Source: CBDAPI01 sp964565865 (lineage in GTDB: Bacteria; Acidobacteriota; UBA6911; RPQK01; CBDAPI01). From it: a DNA stretch of 64,000 nucleotides. Shown in pieces: positions 7,854 to 15,978 of the stretch (positions within the stretch are counted from its first letter, which is position 1; every line of letters starts with the position of its first letter). The stretch is from assembly GCA_964565865.1 (NCBI GenBank), contig CAZMGM010000001.1, forward strand, positions 62,001-126,000, in the 5' to 3' direction. Under the pieces are notes generated by a model, which worked only from the letters and a program-made list of their open reading frames with translations, ran no database searches and was not told where the DNA came from. A program made the position numbers and the translations under genes.

Positions 7854-8567
7854 ATGACTACACTACTTCGTGTTCGAGTTGTTTCCTGCGACGCCAAAAT
7901 CATCGGTTCTCTAGTGGGAGGATGCCGGATCACGGTCCGCAACCTGGAAACGAGAGAATTACTGGCTCAGGGTCTGCAAATGGGCGGATCGGGCGAGACG
8001 GAGACCATCATAAAGACTCCCCACCAGCGTGGATCGGTCATCTACGACACACCGCAGTCCGCCTGTTTCGAGGCGGCACTGGACCTTCTCCGACCCACGC
8101 TCGTGGAAGTACGGGCCGAGGGTCCCCTGGCTTCCCCTCACGCCCTGCAGAGCGCCACCAAGACCACCTGGTTGATCCCCGGCCAGGACATTGTGGGGGA
8201 AGGCCTGATTCTGGAGCTGAACGGTTTCATCGTGGACATCATGCAGCCCCATGCTGTTGATGTCCTCCATTCCAACGAACAGGTTTGCCTGGAAGCAGGA
8301 GTGCGGTTGCTCTGAGGCTGTCCTATCGAGCCCGGTGGGCTCTGGGATGCAGACAGAATCACGGTCAGGGCCTTCGTTTCCCACAATGACCAGCAGATCG
8401 CCGACCTAAGCCTCTCCTTTGCAGGACGTACCAACATCTTCTCAGGACAGTTTAAGCTGGGCACCATACGGAAAGACTACGAGGTCTTGAGCATCCTGGT
8501 TACTGCCGTTCAAGCAGCGACAGCCAACCTAGGCTCCCACCGAATGAACATCCAACTGACCCCATGA
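7854..8567 (+). CDS. Hypothetical protein interrupted by one in-frame TGA (selenocysteine or nonsense)
   Basis: The ATG at 7854 has a good ribosome site (AAAGG, 5-base spacing). The frame stays coding to a TGA at 8313-8315 (153 codons), then continues in the same frame as convincing protein sequence (GCPIEPGGLWDADRITVRAF and onward) to a TGA at 8565-8567. The whole would be 237 residues. I do not recognise a named family; the two halves look like beta-rich domains with a G-x-x-I-T-V-R strand each. The TGA is followed by GCP, so the residue sits in what reads as a C-G-C-P or U-G-C-P motif. A hairpin at SECIS distance follows. A simple Cys-to-stop mutation (TGC/TGT to TGA) is equally compatible, and other genes here are clearly decayed. 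Confidence 0.6.
8325..8348 (+). promoter_or_regulatory. SECIS-like hairpin downstream of in-frame TGA
   Basis: The stem GAGCCC/GGGCTC (8328-8333 with 8337-8342) closes a GGT loop at 8334-8336. A lower stem ATC/GAT (8325-8327 with 8346-8348) is separated by a 3-base bulge on the 3' side. Counting the TGA as 1-3, the loop is bases 22-24, the same register as the GGU loop (G23, U24) of the E. coli fdhF SECIS. The bulged U17 of fdhF is not present. The loop also encodes Gly in an apparently conserved PGG motif, so the hairpin may be coincidental. Confidence 0.35.
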
Positions 8568-8618
8568 ATCTCTACTTCGGATTCCTACTGGTCTACTGTT
8601 CCTTCTAGTAGCCGTTGC

Positions 8619-8660
8619 GTTCCAGGTGCAGCCATCAACAGGTAACCCTCAACCCTCCCC
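8619..8660. repeat. Degenerate 7-base periodic repeat tract
   Basis: Six heptamers (for example CATCAAC, AGGTAAC, CCTCAAC) that run into the last codons of the reverse-strand rnhB gene. The wording is close to the tracts at 2151 and 5937. Confidence 0.6.
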
Positions 8661-9644
8661 ACTCAACAAATCCAGCTGGACTGCTGTCGGATAGCGCTTC
8701 AGTTTCCGGCTGATCAAGAGACGAATCTTGTGGATCTCGGGGCCAGACAGAACATGTGTGACAAGGGCCAGGCGGCGTCTGAACAGCAGGAGATCCTCGC
8801 TGCATCTAACCGCCTTCAGCTGAGACTTTAGCCGATAAAATTGTTGTGAATAGGCCCCGGAGAGCTCGTCTATGCAGGCATAGTATGTGCGATGAATCGG
8901 GCAAGGCCCCAGCCGGCGAATGGCTTCCTGATGCTCGGGCGTCGAGTAGCCCTTGTGACGAGCCAGACCATATCCAGGATGTTCTCGATCCAGCCGTTTC
9001 ATGAGCCGGTCTCGAAAAGTCTTGGCGAGGATTGAGGCAGCAGCAATCGAGAAATGACGGCGATCGCCGCCAATGACAGCATCCTGGTTAATCTTCAAGT
9101 CCGGCAGGCGCCGGGCGTCAACCAGTAAATAATCAGGCTTCATGGCCAGGCTGAGGACGGCTCTCCGCATCGCCCTCAGCGAGGCCTGGTAGATATTGAT
9201 GCTATTGATCTCATCTACCTCGGCGACTCCACGGGCGTAGCATTCCGCCTTATCCTGGATCTCCCGGCTCAAGGTTCTGCGGGTTGCGGGAGCGAGTTTC
9301 TTGGAATCATCGAGTCCCTTGATCTTTACGCCAGGCCTGAAAATCACAGCCGCCGCAACCACCGGCCCCGCCAACGGACCCACCCCGGCTTCGTCGACTC
9401 CGGCCACAGCTCGTCGGCCTTCCGCCCAAAGTTGCTTTTCGCGCTGGAGCAACTTTTCGAGGCGATACCGCTCCGCCTTCCCGGCTGCCTCGCGTTTTTT
9501 CAGGATTCGATAGGCCCTTTGGATTCCGCGCCGTCTGTCCTTGCGCATCAGGGAGAGAATGTAAGAGGAAGGTACAGACCCCTCGTTCAGATACCGCTGC
9601 CGGATCTCAGCTACTGACAGCGAACGGTACCCTTGCCTTGCCAT
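8649..9644 (-). CDS. rnhB: Ribonuclease HII with N- and C-terminal extensions
   Basis: RNase HII removes ribonucleotides and RNA from RNA-DNA hybrids. The catalytic domain (about residues 78-260) shows AGVDEAGVGPLAGPVVAAAV with Asp84 and Glu85, DSKKL, LLVDA with Asp176, and SIAAASILAKTFRD with Asp212, completing the four-carboxylate metal site. The protein is 331 residues against about 200-260 for most RnhB. About 78 charged helical residues precede the domain, as in Bacillus-type RnhB, and some 65 residues follow it (an Arg/Lys-rich helical tail). The start ATG at 9642-9644 leaves this extension in; no later start fits better. The last codons lie in a 7-base repeat tract, so part of the tail may be repeat-derived. 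Confidence 0.92.
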   Translation of the reverse strand: MARQGYRSLSVAEIRQRYLNEGSVPSSYILSLMRKDRRRGIQRAYRILKKREAAGKAERYRLEKLLQREKQLWAEGRRAVAGVDEAGVGPLAGPVVAAAVIFRPGVKIKGLDDSKKLAPATRRTLSREIQDKAECYARGVAEVDEINSINIYQASLRAMRRAVLSLAMKPDYLLVDARRLPDLKINQDAVIGGDRRHFSIAAASILAKTFRDRLMKRLDREHPGYGLARHKGYSTPEHQEAIRRLGPCPIHRTYYACIDELSGAYSQQFYRLKSQLKAVRCSEDLLLFRRRLALVTHVLSGPEIHKIRLLISRKLKRYPTAVQLDLLSGEG

Positions 9645-9660
9645 TAGCAGTTCCTGGCTC

Positions 9661-10284
9661 TCACGCCTCCAGGAACATCAGGTTGCCGAACGCTGCCGGA
9701 TCCAGAACATCTGGATAAGTAGAGAAACTCGGTCTCCACAGTAGATATTCAGTTTCTTCTTCTATTTCGATGATCCGGGCCAGGTTCAGGCGCCATACCG
9801 AGCCTTCTTGGGGGGAAGCCTCGGAACACAGGAGGAGAAGATCGTGCAGGGGTAGTGCTACCTGGAGATGATGGGACAGTCCCTTATCCCCGGGAACGAT
9901 TTCGACTTCGGCCCGCGACTCCCACTTCAAATCAATGTCCACTCCAGCTCGCAGGACGTGGGCGTCTATACATCGACCATGAGAATCAATCTCGATCCTC
10001 ACGCTCGTTCCTACCGACTCGGGCTGTATTACCAGAACCACGCTATCCTGGCCCTGGCGCGGGCCGCCGGACCAGCAGTCAAAATGAAAAAAGAGTTTTC
10101 GATCGGACCAAGCTGAACCCACCAGAGTGAGATTCGTCCAGCCTGGGCCCTTCTGACTCAACATGTCCCGGCCCAGACAGTCTCTTTCAATTGTTACCCG
10201 GTCTCCACTCAACCACCAGCGTAACGTCTCATTGTTCTCACCTAGGTTCTTGCGCCGATAAGAAAATAGCGTATTCTCGGGCAT
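9661..10284 (-). CDS. CBM9-like (carbohydrate-binding fold) protein
   Basis: The 207-residue product from the ATG at 10282-10284 has the pattern of a family-9 carbohydrate-binding-like beta sandwich. It shows a strand with SAWSDRKLFFHFDCW, then GQDSVVLVIQPE, a central DLKWESRAEVEIVPG, and an end VWRLNLARI followed by LLWRPSFSTYPDVLDPAAFGNLMF. I see no signal peptide with this start. The frame is open upstream to 10395, but that would overlap the divergent gene at 10310, so the inner ATG is preferred. Function is unknown; such stand-alone domains often act in saccharide or DOMON-type binding. It is divergent from the acyltransferase gene, and the two starts are only 25 bases apart. Confidence 0.6.
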   Translation of the reverse strand: MPENTLFSYRRKNLGENNETLRWWLSGDRVTIERDCLGRDMLSQKGPGWTNLTLVGSAWSDRKLFFHFDCWSGGPRQGQDSVVLVIQPESVGTSVRIEIDSHGRCIDAHVLRAGVDIDLKWESRAEVEIVPGDKGLSHHLQVALPLHDLLLLCSEASPQEGSVWRLNLARIIEIEEETEYLLWRPSFSTYPDVLDPAAFGNLMFLEA

Positions 10285-10309
10285 GTTGACGCAATTATAA
10301 TTCTTGACG

Positions 10310-11038
10310 ATGAAAACGCACCGGTTCACTCTTCTGCAGCGGGCGTACCTGACCCTGATCTGCAGGCTTGCCTGGCTCCTCGTGTGGCTGATCAACTCGA
10401 CTACTCGGGTTCATGTGGAGGGTCTTAACCGCCTTGAGAAGACTGCCTCGCAGAGTGGCATCATCTTCTCGTTCTGGCACAACCAGATCTTCAGCTGGAG
10501 CTACCTGGCGCGCTTTCGCGACATTGTTATCATCATCAGCCGCCATTTCGATGGGGAATTCGTCGCCAGGATGATTGCCCTGTTCGGCTTTCGCACTGCA
10601 CGTGGATCCAGTACCCTGGGAGGTGCAGACGCCCTTCTCGAATTGAAGACCCAACTGGAGAGTGGTACCGATGTCGCCTTTACGATCGATGGGCCGCGCG
10701 GGCCGATCTACAAGGTCAAACCCGGCCCTCTCTGGTTGGCCGGAAATACCGGCTTCCCGATTCTTCCTGTGCACGTACAGCCCCGGCACTACTGGGAGTT
10801 GAACAGCTGGGACAAGTTTCGGATACCCAAACCGTTTACCCGTGTTCTCGTCATATTCGGAAATCCGATTCGGGTCACAAACAACTCTGATCCAGACCAT
10901 TGGCTGCCCCGTTTCCAGGCAGCCATGGAGCAATTGAAAGACACTGCTGAAAGCTTTGACTGGAGCACTTTCCAGGTGAACTGGAACGCGGACAAGAACC
11001 GCCGGTATCGTTACCGTAGGCGGCACGACAAAACATAA
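10310..11038 (+). CDS. Lysophospholipid acyltransferase family protein (DUF374)
   Basis: A 242-residue protein of the DUF374 branch of LPLAT/LpxL-like acyltransferases, which probably transfers acyl chains to a lipid A or phospholipid acceptor at the inner membrane. Features are an N-terminal membrane segment (LICRLAWLLVWLI), FSFWHNQ in the place of the HX4D region, then ISRHFDGEFVARMI, FGFRTARGSST and FTIDGPRGPIYKVKPGPLWLAG, all hallmarks of this branch. The ATG at 10310 is preferred over the TTG six bases earlier. No good ribosome site is visible for either. The C-terminus ends in a strongly basic RRYRYRRRHDK tail. Confidence 0.82.
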   Translation: MKTHRFTLLQRAYLTLICRLAWLLVWLINSTTRVHVEGLNRLEKTASQSGIIFSFWHNQIFSWSYLARFRDIVIIISRHFDGEFVARMIALFGFRTARGSSTLGGADALLELKTQLESGTDVAFTIDGPRGPIYKVKPGPLWLAGNTGFPILPVHVQPRHYWELNSWDKFRIPKPFTRVLVIFGNPIRVTNNSDPDHWLPRFQAAMEQLKDTAESFDWSTFQVNWNADKNRRYRYRRRHDKT

Positions 11039-11081
11039 GCGAGTAAGACACACTGCCTCACAATTGAAGGGGAGGATTGGA

Positions 11082-11346
11082 ATGAAGATTCGCTCAGTAG
11101 ACAGCCCACGGCGCATGTATCGACATCCTTGCTGTGGATCCTGGCGCTTGGGCCTGGCCTTTTGCTGATTGGATCTCTCTATAGCACGCGGGAGACCTGA
11201 TCGATCAGTGGCGGTTCCCGCCTCCAGACCGCCGTGTGGACATCGGACGCTACCAGCTACATTTACTCGATAAGGGAAAAGGTCAGCCTGCCGTTGTCTT
11301 TGAACTTTCCTTGAGCGCGTCCTCTCTGAACCTGGGCACTGGTTGA
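11082..11346 (+). pseudogene. Decayed alpha/beta hydrolase (N-terminal part)
   Basis: A GGAGG ribosome site at 11071 and ATG at 11082 are intact, but the frame breaks early. In other frames a membrane anchor (TSLLWILALGPGLLLIGSLY) is followed by RRVDIGRYQLHLLDKGKGQP, then AVVFELSLSASSLNLGTG and a TGA at 11344-11346. That is the beginning of a membrane-anchored alpha/beta hydrolase (compare V-D-I-G-G--L-H-L, V-V-L-E-S-G-L-G-A-S-S). At least two frameshifts are needed and the catalytic part is missing. The following 11347-11674 interval shows only short open stretches, one with a hydrophobic segment (WIVPLLLIVFLGI). Confidence 0.55.
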
Positions 11347-11674
11347 GTCCCGGCTGTCGGAATTGCGATTGCTGCTCCAGAATGCCTGGATCGTGCCGCT
11401 CCTTCTGATCGTATTTTTGGGGATCTAGGGGACAAACAGATTCCGCTATTCGTGGCTGCTGGCCGAAAACCATGGGGTCGAGCCCTCAGCTGTTCTTTCT
11501 CGGATCCTGGCCCTTTCGCGGGGTGGCCCTGGGAATTAATGGTATCCTGAACAAACGCGTGAATGGGAACCTAGACAGATAGAGCTTGCCATTTTGGGCT
11601 ATTAGGGTTGATAATTCGCGCGTGCCTGACTTGGCATGCTGTTTTAATCAATGAGCTCGTGAAAGAAGGAATCG

Positions 11675-11947
11675 ATGAACATCTACGTCGGCAATCTCCC
11701 CTACTCCGTGACCGAAGATGAACTCAAAAACCTGTTTGGAGAGTTTGGCGAAGTCTCGAGTGTGAACATTATCAGTGACCGGTACACCGGGCAGTCCAAG
11801 GGATTCGGCTTTGTGGAAATGCCCAGCCAGGAAGAAGCGGAAGAGGCCATCAACGCCCTGAATGACAGCTCGGTCCAAGGACGGAACGTCAAGGTCAGCC
11901 AGGCCCGTCCGCGTAGAGAAGGCCCCGATCGCAGCCCGCGCTACTAG
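11675..11947 (+). CDS. RNA recognition motif (RRM) protein
   Basis: A 90-residue single-RRM protein of the bacterial/cyanobacterial RNA-binding type. RNP2 is IYVGNL (residues 3-8) and RNP1 is KGFGFVEM (about 42-49), both with the aromatic residues that stack on RNA bases. It ends with a short Arg-rich tail (RPRREGPDRSPRY), common in these proteins. A GAAGGA ribosome site precedes the ATG at 11675. Such proteins are often cold-induced RNA chaperones; here no cold-shock leader is recognisable. It stands alone between a pseudogene and a 370-base stretch without genes. Confidence 0.93.
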   Translation: MNIYVGNLPYSVTEDELKNLFGEFGEVSSVNIISDRYTGQSKGFGFVEMPSQEEAEEAINALNDSSVQGRNVKVSQARPRREGPDRSPRY

Positions 11948-12313
11948 CGATCCGTACGTAAGAGTCGAGCGCGGGTCCGCCAGGGGGCTGCGTTCCCTAG
12001 GAAGGCTCTCAGCAAGCCCCTCTCCAACTTTCGATCGGGGCTCTAAGTACACATGGGACAGCAATCAGCGTCCTGTGTAAAAGGCTCACAGCGCACCGCC
12101 GGCAACCAGATTCAATAATGCTTCTGTTGCTTTCTCGAAGGGCCGTGAGCAACGTGAGTCAGCTCCCAGGCCGCGGCCGCTTCGGAACAACAGAATCATA
12201 CGAGCTCACAATCTTCCACCTTCCCGCTGCTCTGATGCAAGTGGAACGGAGCCTTACGTACTGGTTTAAAGGTTGCAAGTAGCGGGCCAATAGTGACAGA
12301 TTAAAGTAGGGGG
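11948..12313. other. Intergenic stretch, nothing firm
   Basis: I see no credible gene, RNA or repeat here. A TAGGGGG run at 12307-12313 is the probable ribosome site for the next gene. Confidence 0.5.
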
Positions 12314-12322
12314 ATGTTGTCT

Positions 12323-12742
12323 ATGCTGAGCGTTCGTATGCAACTTGAACTGAAAGTCCCGCCCAGGGAAGTCTGGAACGTGATCGGTGAGTTCAACGAC
12401 ATACCCAACTGGGTCCCGGCCGTAGAGAAAAGTTCCCTTAGCGACAGTGGCAAAGTTCGCCACCTGACGCTGGCCGGCGGCGACGGCGAGATTGTGGAGC
12501 AGTTGGAAGCCCACAGCGATGAGGAACTCTTTTATCGTTACTCGATAGTCAGTTCTCCCCTTCCACTGTCCAACTACGTGTCTACTCTGCAGGTCACTGC
12601 CCAGGGCAGGGGAGATCATTCGATTGTCGACTGGTCCAGCTACTTTACTGCCCATGGTGTGCCCAATGAAGAAGCGGTGGCGCTGGTAGAGGGCGTGTAT
12701 CAGGCCGGTTTCGATCGACTGCAGAAAATTTTCGCCAACTAA
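12323..12742 (+). CDS. SRPBCC-fold (polyketide cyclase/START-like) protein
   Basis: About 139 residues with the SRPBCC hydrophobic-pocket fold: MQLELKVPPREVWNVIGEF at the start, FNDIPNWVPAVEKS (the W-P-V motif), GGDGEIVEQLEAH, YRYSIV and a long C-terminal helix VALVEGVYQAGFDRLQKIF. These small proteins bind or shuttle hydrophobic ligands; no substrate can be assigned. Two ATGs compete. The one at 12314 directly abuts the AGGGGG run, while the one at 12323 has it at 9 bases, so the second is chosen. Confidence 0.78.
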   Translation: MLSVRMQLELKVPPREVWNVIGEFNDIPNWVPAVEKSSLSDSGKVRHLTLAGGDGEIVEQLEAHSDEELFYRYSIVSSPLPLSNYVSTLQVTAQGRGDHSIVDWSSYFTAHGVPNEEAVALVEGVYQAGFDRLQKIFAN

Positions 12743-12883
12743 AAAGGGGCAGCCTACTTTGTCCCCATTTACAAAAAGGGCTAAAGGTGGCTCAGGGAGA
12801 TCGCCGGGGCTGTCCGCATCAAGCACGCTGCCCTCGATGAGGACATTATTAAAGTGGGAGGGGCTTCAGAGCCGCGACCAGCT

Positions 12884-13837
12884 ATGACAACCACCCTTTC
12901 CCTAGGGGCTCCGGCCCAGCAGGACAGTCCCAATGGACTGCCCACGCGTCGCCTGGGTCGGACTAACGAACAGATTTCCATCCTCTGCCTGGGCGGCTGG
13001 CATATAGGCAAAGCGGCCCAGGAAGACCGCCAGGAGGCCATCCGCATCATGCACGCGGCCCTCGATGAAGGTATTACCTTCTTCGACAACTGCTGGGAAT
13101 ATCACGACGGGCTCTCGGAAGAGGTCATGGGAGAAGCCCTGGCCAGTGGCGGCCGGCGCCACAAAGTCTTCCTGATGACCAAGAATTGTGAAAGGGACTA
13201 CGAAGGAAGCCCGCGAAACCTAGAAGACAGCCTGCGGCGACTGCAGACCGACTACATCGACCTCTGGCAGTTTCACGAGATCCTCTATGACAATGATCCA
13301 GACTGGATCTTCGATAGGGGTGGTCTAAAGTATGCCCTGGAGGCCCAAAAGGCGGGCAAGGTGCGCTACATAGGCTTTACCGGCCACAAGGATCCGCGTA
13401 TCCATAAAAAAATGCTGGACAAACCCTATGACTGGGGCACCACTCAGATGCCCCTCAACCTGATGGATGCTCACTATAGAAGTTTTCAAAAGGAGATCCT
13501 GCCCATCTGCCTTGAGCAAGACGTGGGTGTAATCGCGATGAAGAGCCTGGGAGGCAGCAAGATTGTATCCGACACCGCGTTTACACCCAAGGAATGCCGC
13601 AGCTATGCTCTAACCTTGCCGGTCTCGACTCTGGCCGTCGGGGTCAGTTCGATGGCTGAGCTGGAGCAAGATGTTGCGATCGCCCGCGACTTTCAGCCGC
13701 TCTCAGCGGAGGCCATGCAGGAGCTGGAGGCCAGAGCAGAGCCGGAGGCCGGCGATGGACGCCATGAGCCGTTCAAGTCGACCCAGGTCCACGATGGCCC
13801 TCATCACCGTCTGCAGCACGGGTTCGAGCTGGATTAA
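12884..13837 (+). CDS. Aldo/keto reductase
   Basis: A 317-residue NADPH-dependent reductase of the AKR TIM-barrel superfamily. The catalytic tetrad is complete: Asp68 and Tyr73 (FFDNCWEYH), Lys100 (FLMTK) and His131 (WQFHE). The ATG at 12884 is chosen; an in-frame GTG at 12854 would add ten residues. The frame is open a little further up (from 12785) and reads AVRIKHAALDEDI, which resembles the protein's own AIRIMHAALDEGI around residues 52-64, so a short duplicated piece of the gene may lie in its leader. The substrate is unknown; many acidobacterial relatives act on sugars or ketosteroids. Confidence 0.9.
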   Translation: MTTTLSLGAPAQQDSPNGLPTRRLGRTNEQISILCLGGWHIGKAAQEDRQEAIRIMHAALDEGITFFDNCWEYHDGLSEEVMGEALASGGRRHKVFLMTKNCERDYEGSPRNLEDSLRRLQTDYIDLWQFHEILYDNDPDWIFDRGGLKYALEAQKAGKVRYIGFTGHKDPRIHKKMLDKPYDWGTTQMPLNLMDAHYRSFQKEILPICLEQDVGVIAMKSLGGSKIVSDTAFTPKECRSYALTLPVSTLAVGVSSMAELEQDVAIARDFQPLSAEAMQELEARAEPEAGDGRHEPFKSTQVHDGPHHRLQHGFELD

Positions 13838-13939
13838 AGTGGGAGTGGGAACATGTGGGGCTTGGGGCTGCGATTCATCGGCATGAAGATAAGAAAACCT
13901 TGGTCGACGCCCTGAGGCGTCTCCCACTTTTTCCTATCT

Positions 13940-14239
13940 TCAGATGCCCACCAGGTTGATCTGTTCTTTGGAATAGCCTTTTTCACGAGCCCAGACGTCG
14001 AGTGAAATGGCGGCCAGTTCATCGATGGCGGGGACGGCCTCCGATTCCTTCTCGAGATCAACGATATAAAGGTAGGTCCAGAAGAAACGGCAGGCCTGGA
14101 CCTGGATTTGGAACAGTTCCTGACTGGAGTGAAAGTCCAGCACTCCTCCACTCCTCGGCCAGTCCACCGGCAGGCGCTGCAGCACCCTCGCGTGAAGGAA
14201 TATTCCGTGCCAAGTCGTTGAGCTCGCCGTTCGCACCAA
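13940..14239 (-). pseudogene. Probable C-terminal gene fragment, unknown family
   Basis: The reverse strand carries a coding-like stretch: VLDFHSSQELFQIQVQACRF, FWTYLYIVDLEKESEAVPAI and DELAAISLDVWAREKGY. It has no good start codon; the frame opens only with a TTG in sequence that no longer looks protein-like (about 14170-14239). I take it as the end of a protein whose N-terminal part is lost or frameshifted. I do not recognise the family. It lies downstream of the amidohydrolase in the same direction. Confidence 0.4.
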
Positions 14240-14285
14240 CGGAAGAGTGCCGCGCCATTCGAGGCACTTTGACCTGCCGCTGCCA

Positions 14286-15851
14286 TCAGCGGAGGTATTT
14301 CCCCACCAGTGCTAGTCCGGGGTGGACCCCGGAAACAGTCTGTTCGTCCCTCACCACGAAGGTTCCGTTCACCAGCACGTGGTGAATACCTTCGGAAAAA
14401 GAAAGATCGTCTTCAAAGGTCGCCGTGTCTATGACCCGGTCGGGATCGAAGACCGTGATGTCGGCGTCACAGCCCACCTGCAAACGCCCCTTCAGATGCG
14501 CTCCGGGAGCCACACTCTCCAACCGTCTGGCCGGCATGATCGTCATCTTGCCTAGCGCGCTCATCAGGCTGATCGTCTTCCATTCCCTGACGTAGCGGCC
14601 CAGCACCCTCGAAAAGGTCCCTGCCGAGCGTGGATGGGCCCCCGGTGTAAACGGCATTCCATCTGAAGCGATCATAGTCACAGGGGAGCGAATACCGACC
14701 TCAATCCACTCAGGTTTCATCATATGAATGATGACGGTGCCGCCCCGCTTCCGATACTCTTGAAAGGTTTTTTCAGTCAGTCGCTCACCTGTCGAGATCC
14801 ACTGGAGGTCCCCGTAGGAAATCGATTTTCGATCCTGCCATCCCGGGTCGAAAATCGTGGACTCCAGAGCGGTAGAGGCGGCAGTGTACGGATACAATTC
14901 GGTCGTGATGTCAAGACCCCGTTGCTGGCCAGCTTCCACCATAGCCACGGCGACATCGATTTCACCCAGAGCCATACTGTTAACGTGCACGACGTGCAGG
15001 GGTGCCCCGGTGATGGCGGCATTAGAAATGGCTTCTTGCATTCCGACGATACCACTCCCGCGAACATGGGTGAACACAGGCACTCCCCTGCCCGCAGCAA
15101 AGGCATATACCCGGAAGATCTCTCCACGGGTGGCTTTCGGGTAATAACCTACAGGAACCCCGATACCCAGCCCTCCCGCCTCCAGCCCCTGATCCAGCTT
15201 TGCGATCATGGAGTCTATCTCCTCAGCGTTGAGGCTCTGGTAGCGCGCTTCTCGTATTTCCTGGAAGACGGCTTCCAGTCGATTCTTGTTGAGGCCTGCC
15301 TGCCGGACAATCTGCTCGGCCAGCCGGGCCTGGCTCTGGTAGCGGTCCATGGACATCCAGCGCAGGGTACCCTGTGCCACAGAGGCCCCAAAGTTGATGA
15401 CCGCATTACCGCTACGCGAAGCCAGCCAGTGTTCCAGAAACGGTTTTCCCGACTCCAGATCCAGAGCAGTCGTGACCCCATCATGGGCCTGGAATTCGTT
15501 TGCCTGGCTGTTCTGGCCATGAGCGTGAAGATCGATGAAACCAGGGGCTACCACCAGACCCGAGACAACTACAACGTCGCGACCTGTGAGTGCTACCTCT
15601 GTGATCTCCTGGATTCGACCACCCCGAATGCCAACATTTCGAACCGCGTCAAGACCGCTCTCCGGATCCATGGTCCGGCCACCCTGCAGCACGATGTCAT
15701 AAGGTTCCATGGGTCGCACGCTGGCTACTAATCTGCCGGGAGGTACGCCCACCACAAGAACGAGCAGGAAAACGAGGCGCTTTGACAGGCACATTGTTTT
15801 GCAGTTACCACAACGTCTGTCGGTCAGCCTGTCGCCGTGAAATGGACTCAT
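14286..15851 (-). CDS. Secreted N-acyl-D-amino-acid deacylase-type amidohydrolase
   Basis: A metal-dependent amidohydrolase of the D-aminoacylase/dihydroorotase-like group (521 residues from the ATG at 15849-15851, which has a GGAG ribosome site at 7 bases). A signal peptide (CLSKRLVFLLVLVVGVPPG) starts about 20 residues in, so an ATG at 15792-15794 is an alternative start. The metal site is visible as DLHAH (HxH at 109/111), THVRGSG, VHVNSM and ASDGMPFTP. Relatives hydrolyse N-acyl-D-amino acids or act on peptides in the periplasm. A Glu (LDLESG) occupies the region where D-aminoacylases have a bridging Cys. It ends next to an unidentified gene fragment. Confidence 0.85.
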   Translation of the reverse strand: MSPFHGDRLTDRRCGNCKTMCLSKRLVFLLVLVVGVPPGRLVASVRPMEPYDIVLQGGRTMDPESGLDAVRNVGIRGGRIQEITEVALTGRDVVVVSGLVVAPGFIDLHAHGQNSQANEFQAHDGVTTALDLESGKPFLEHWLASRSGNAVINFGASVAQGTLRWMSMDRYQSQARLAEQIVRQAGLNKNRLEAVFQEIREARYQSLNAEEIDSMIAKLDQGLEAGGLGIGVPVGYYPKATRGEIFRVYAFAAGRGVPVFTHVRGSGIVGMQEAISNAAITGAPLHVVHVNSMALGEIDVAVAMVEAGQQRGLDITTELYPYTAASTALESTIFDPGWQDRKSISYGDLQWISTGERLTEKTFQEYRKRGGTVIIHMMKPEWIEVGIRSPVTMIASDGMPFTPGAHPRSAGTFSRVLGRYVREWKTISLMSALGKMTIMPARRLESVAPGAHLKGRLQVGCDADITVFDPDRVIDTATFEDDLSFSEGIHHVLVNGTFVVRDEQTVSGVHPGLALVGKYLR

Positions 15852-15978
15852 GCTCTGTCTCCGCCCGTTCAAGACTACTTCGTCTTCAGCATTCGGCTCA
15901 AGCGGCTTGTTCCGAGTCTATTCCCCTGACTCCCTGGCTCACCGACAGAGTATGATCTTGGGGTAAGTTGCGGAGGTT

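Noticed and set aside
10295..11473. 392-codon reverse-strand ORF
   Set aside because: It is antisense to the DUF374 acyltransferase and to a decayed hydrolase, has no domain wording and biased residue use; it is a shadow of plus-strand coding.
14724..15731. 335-codon forward ORF
   Set aside because: Antisense to the amidohydrolase; sequence is His/Arg/Gly-rich with no motif.
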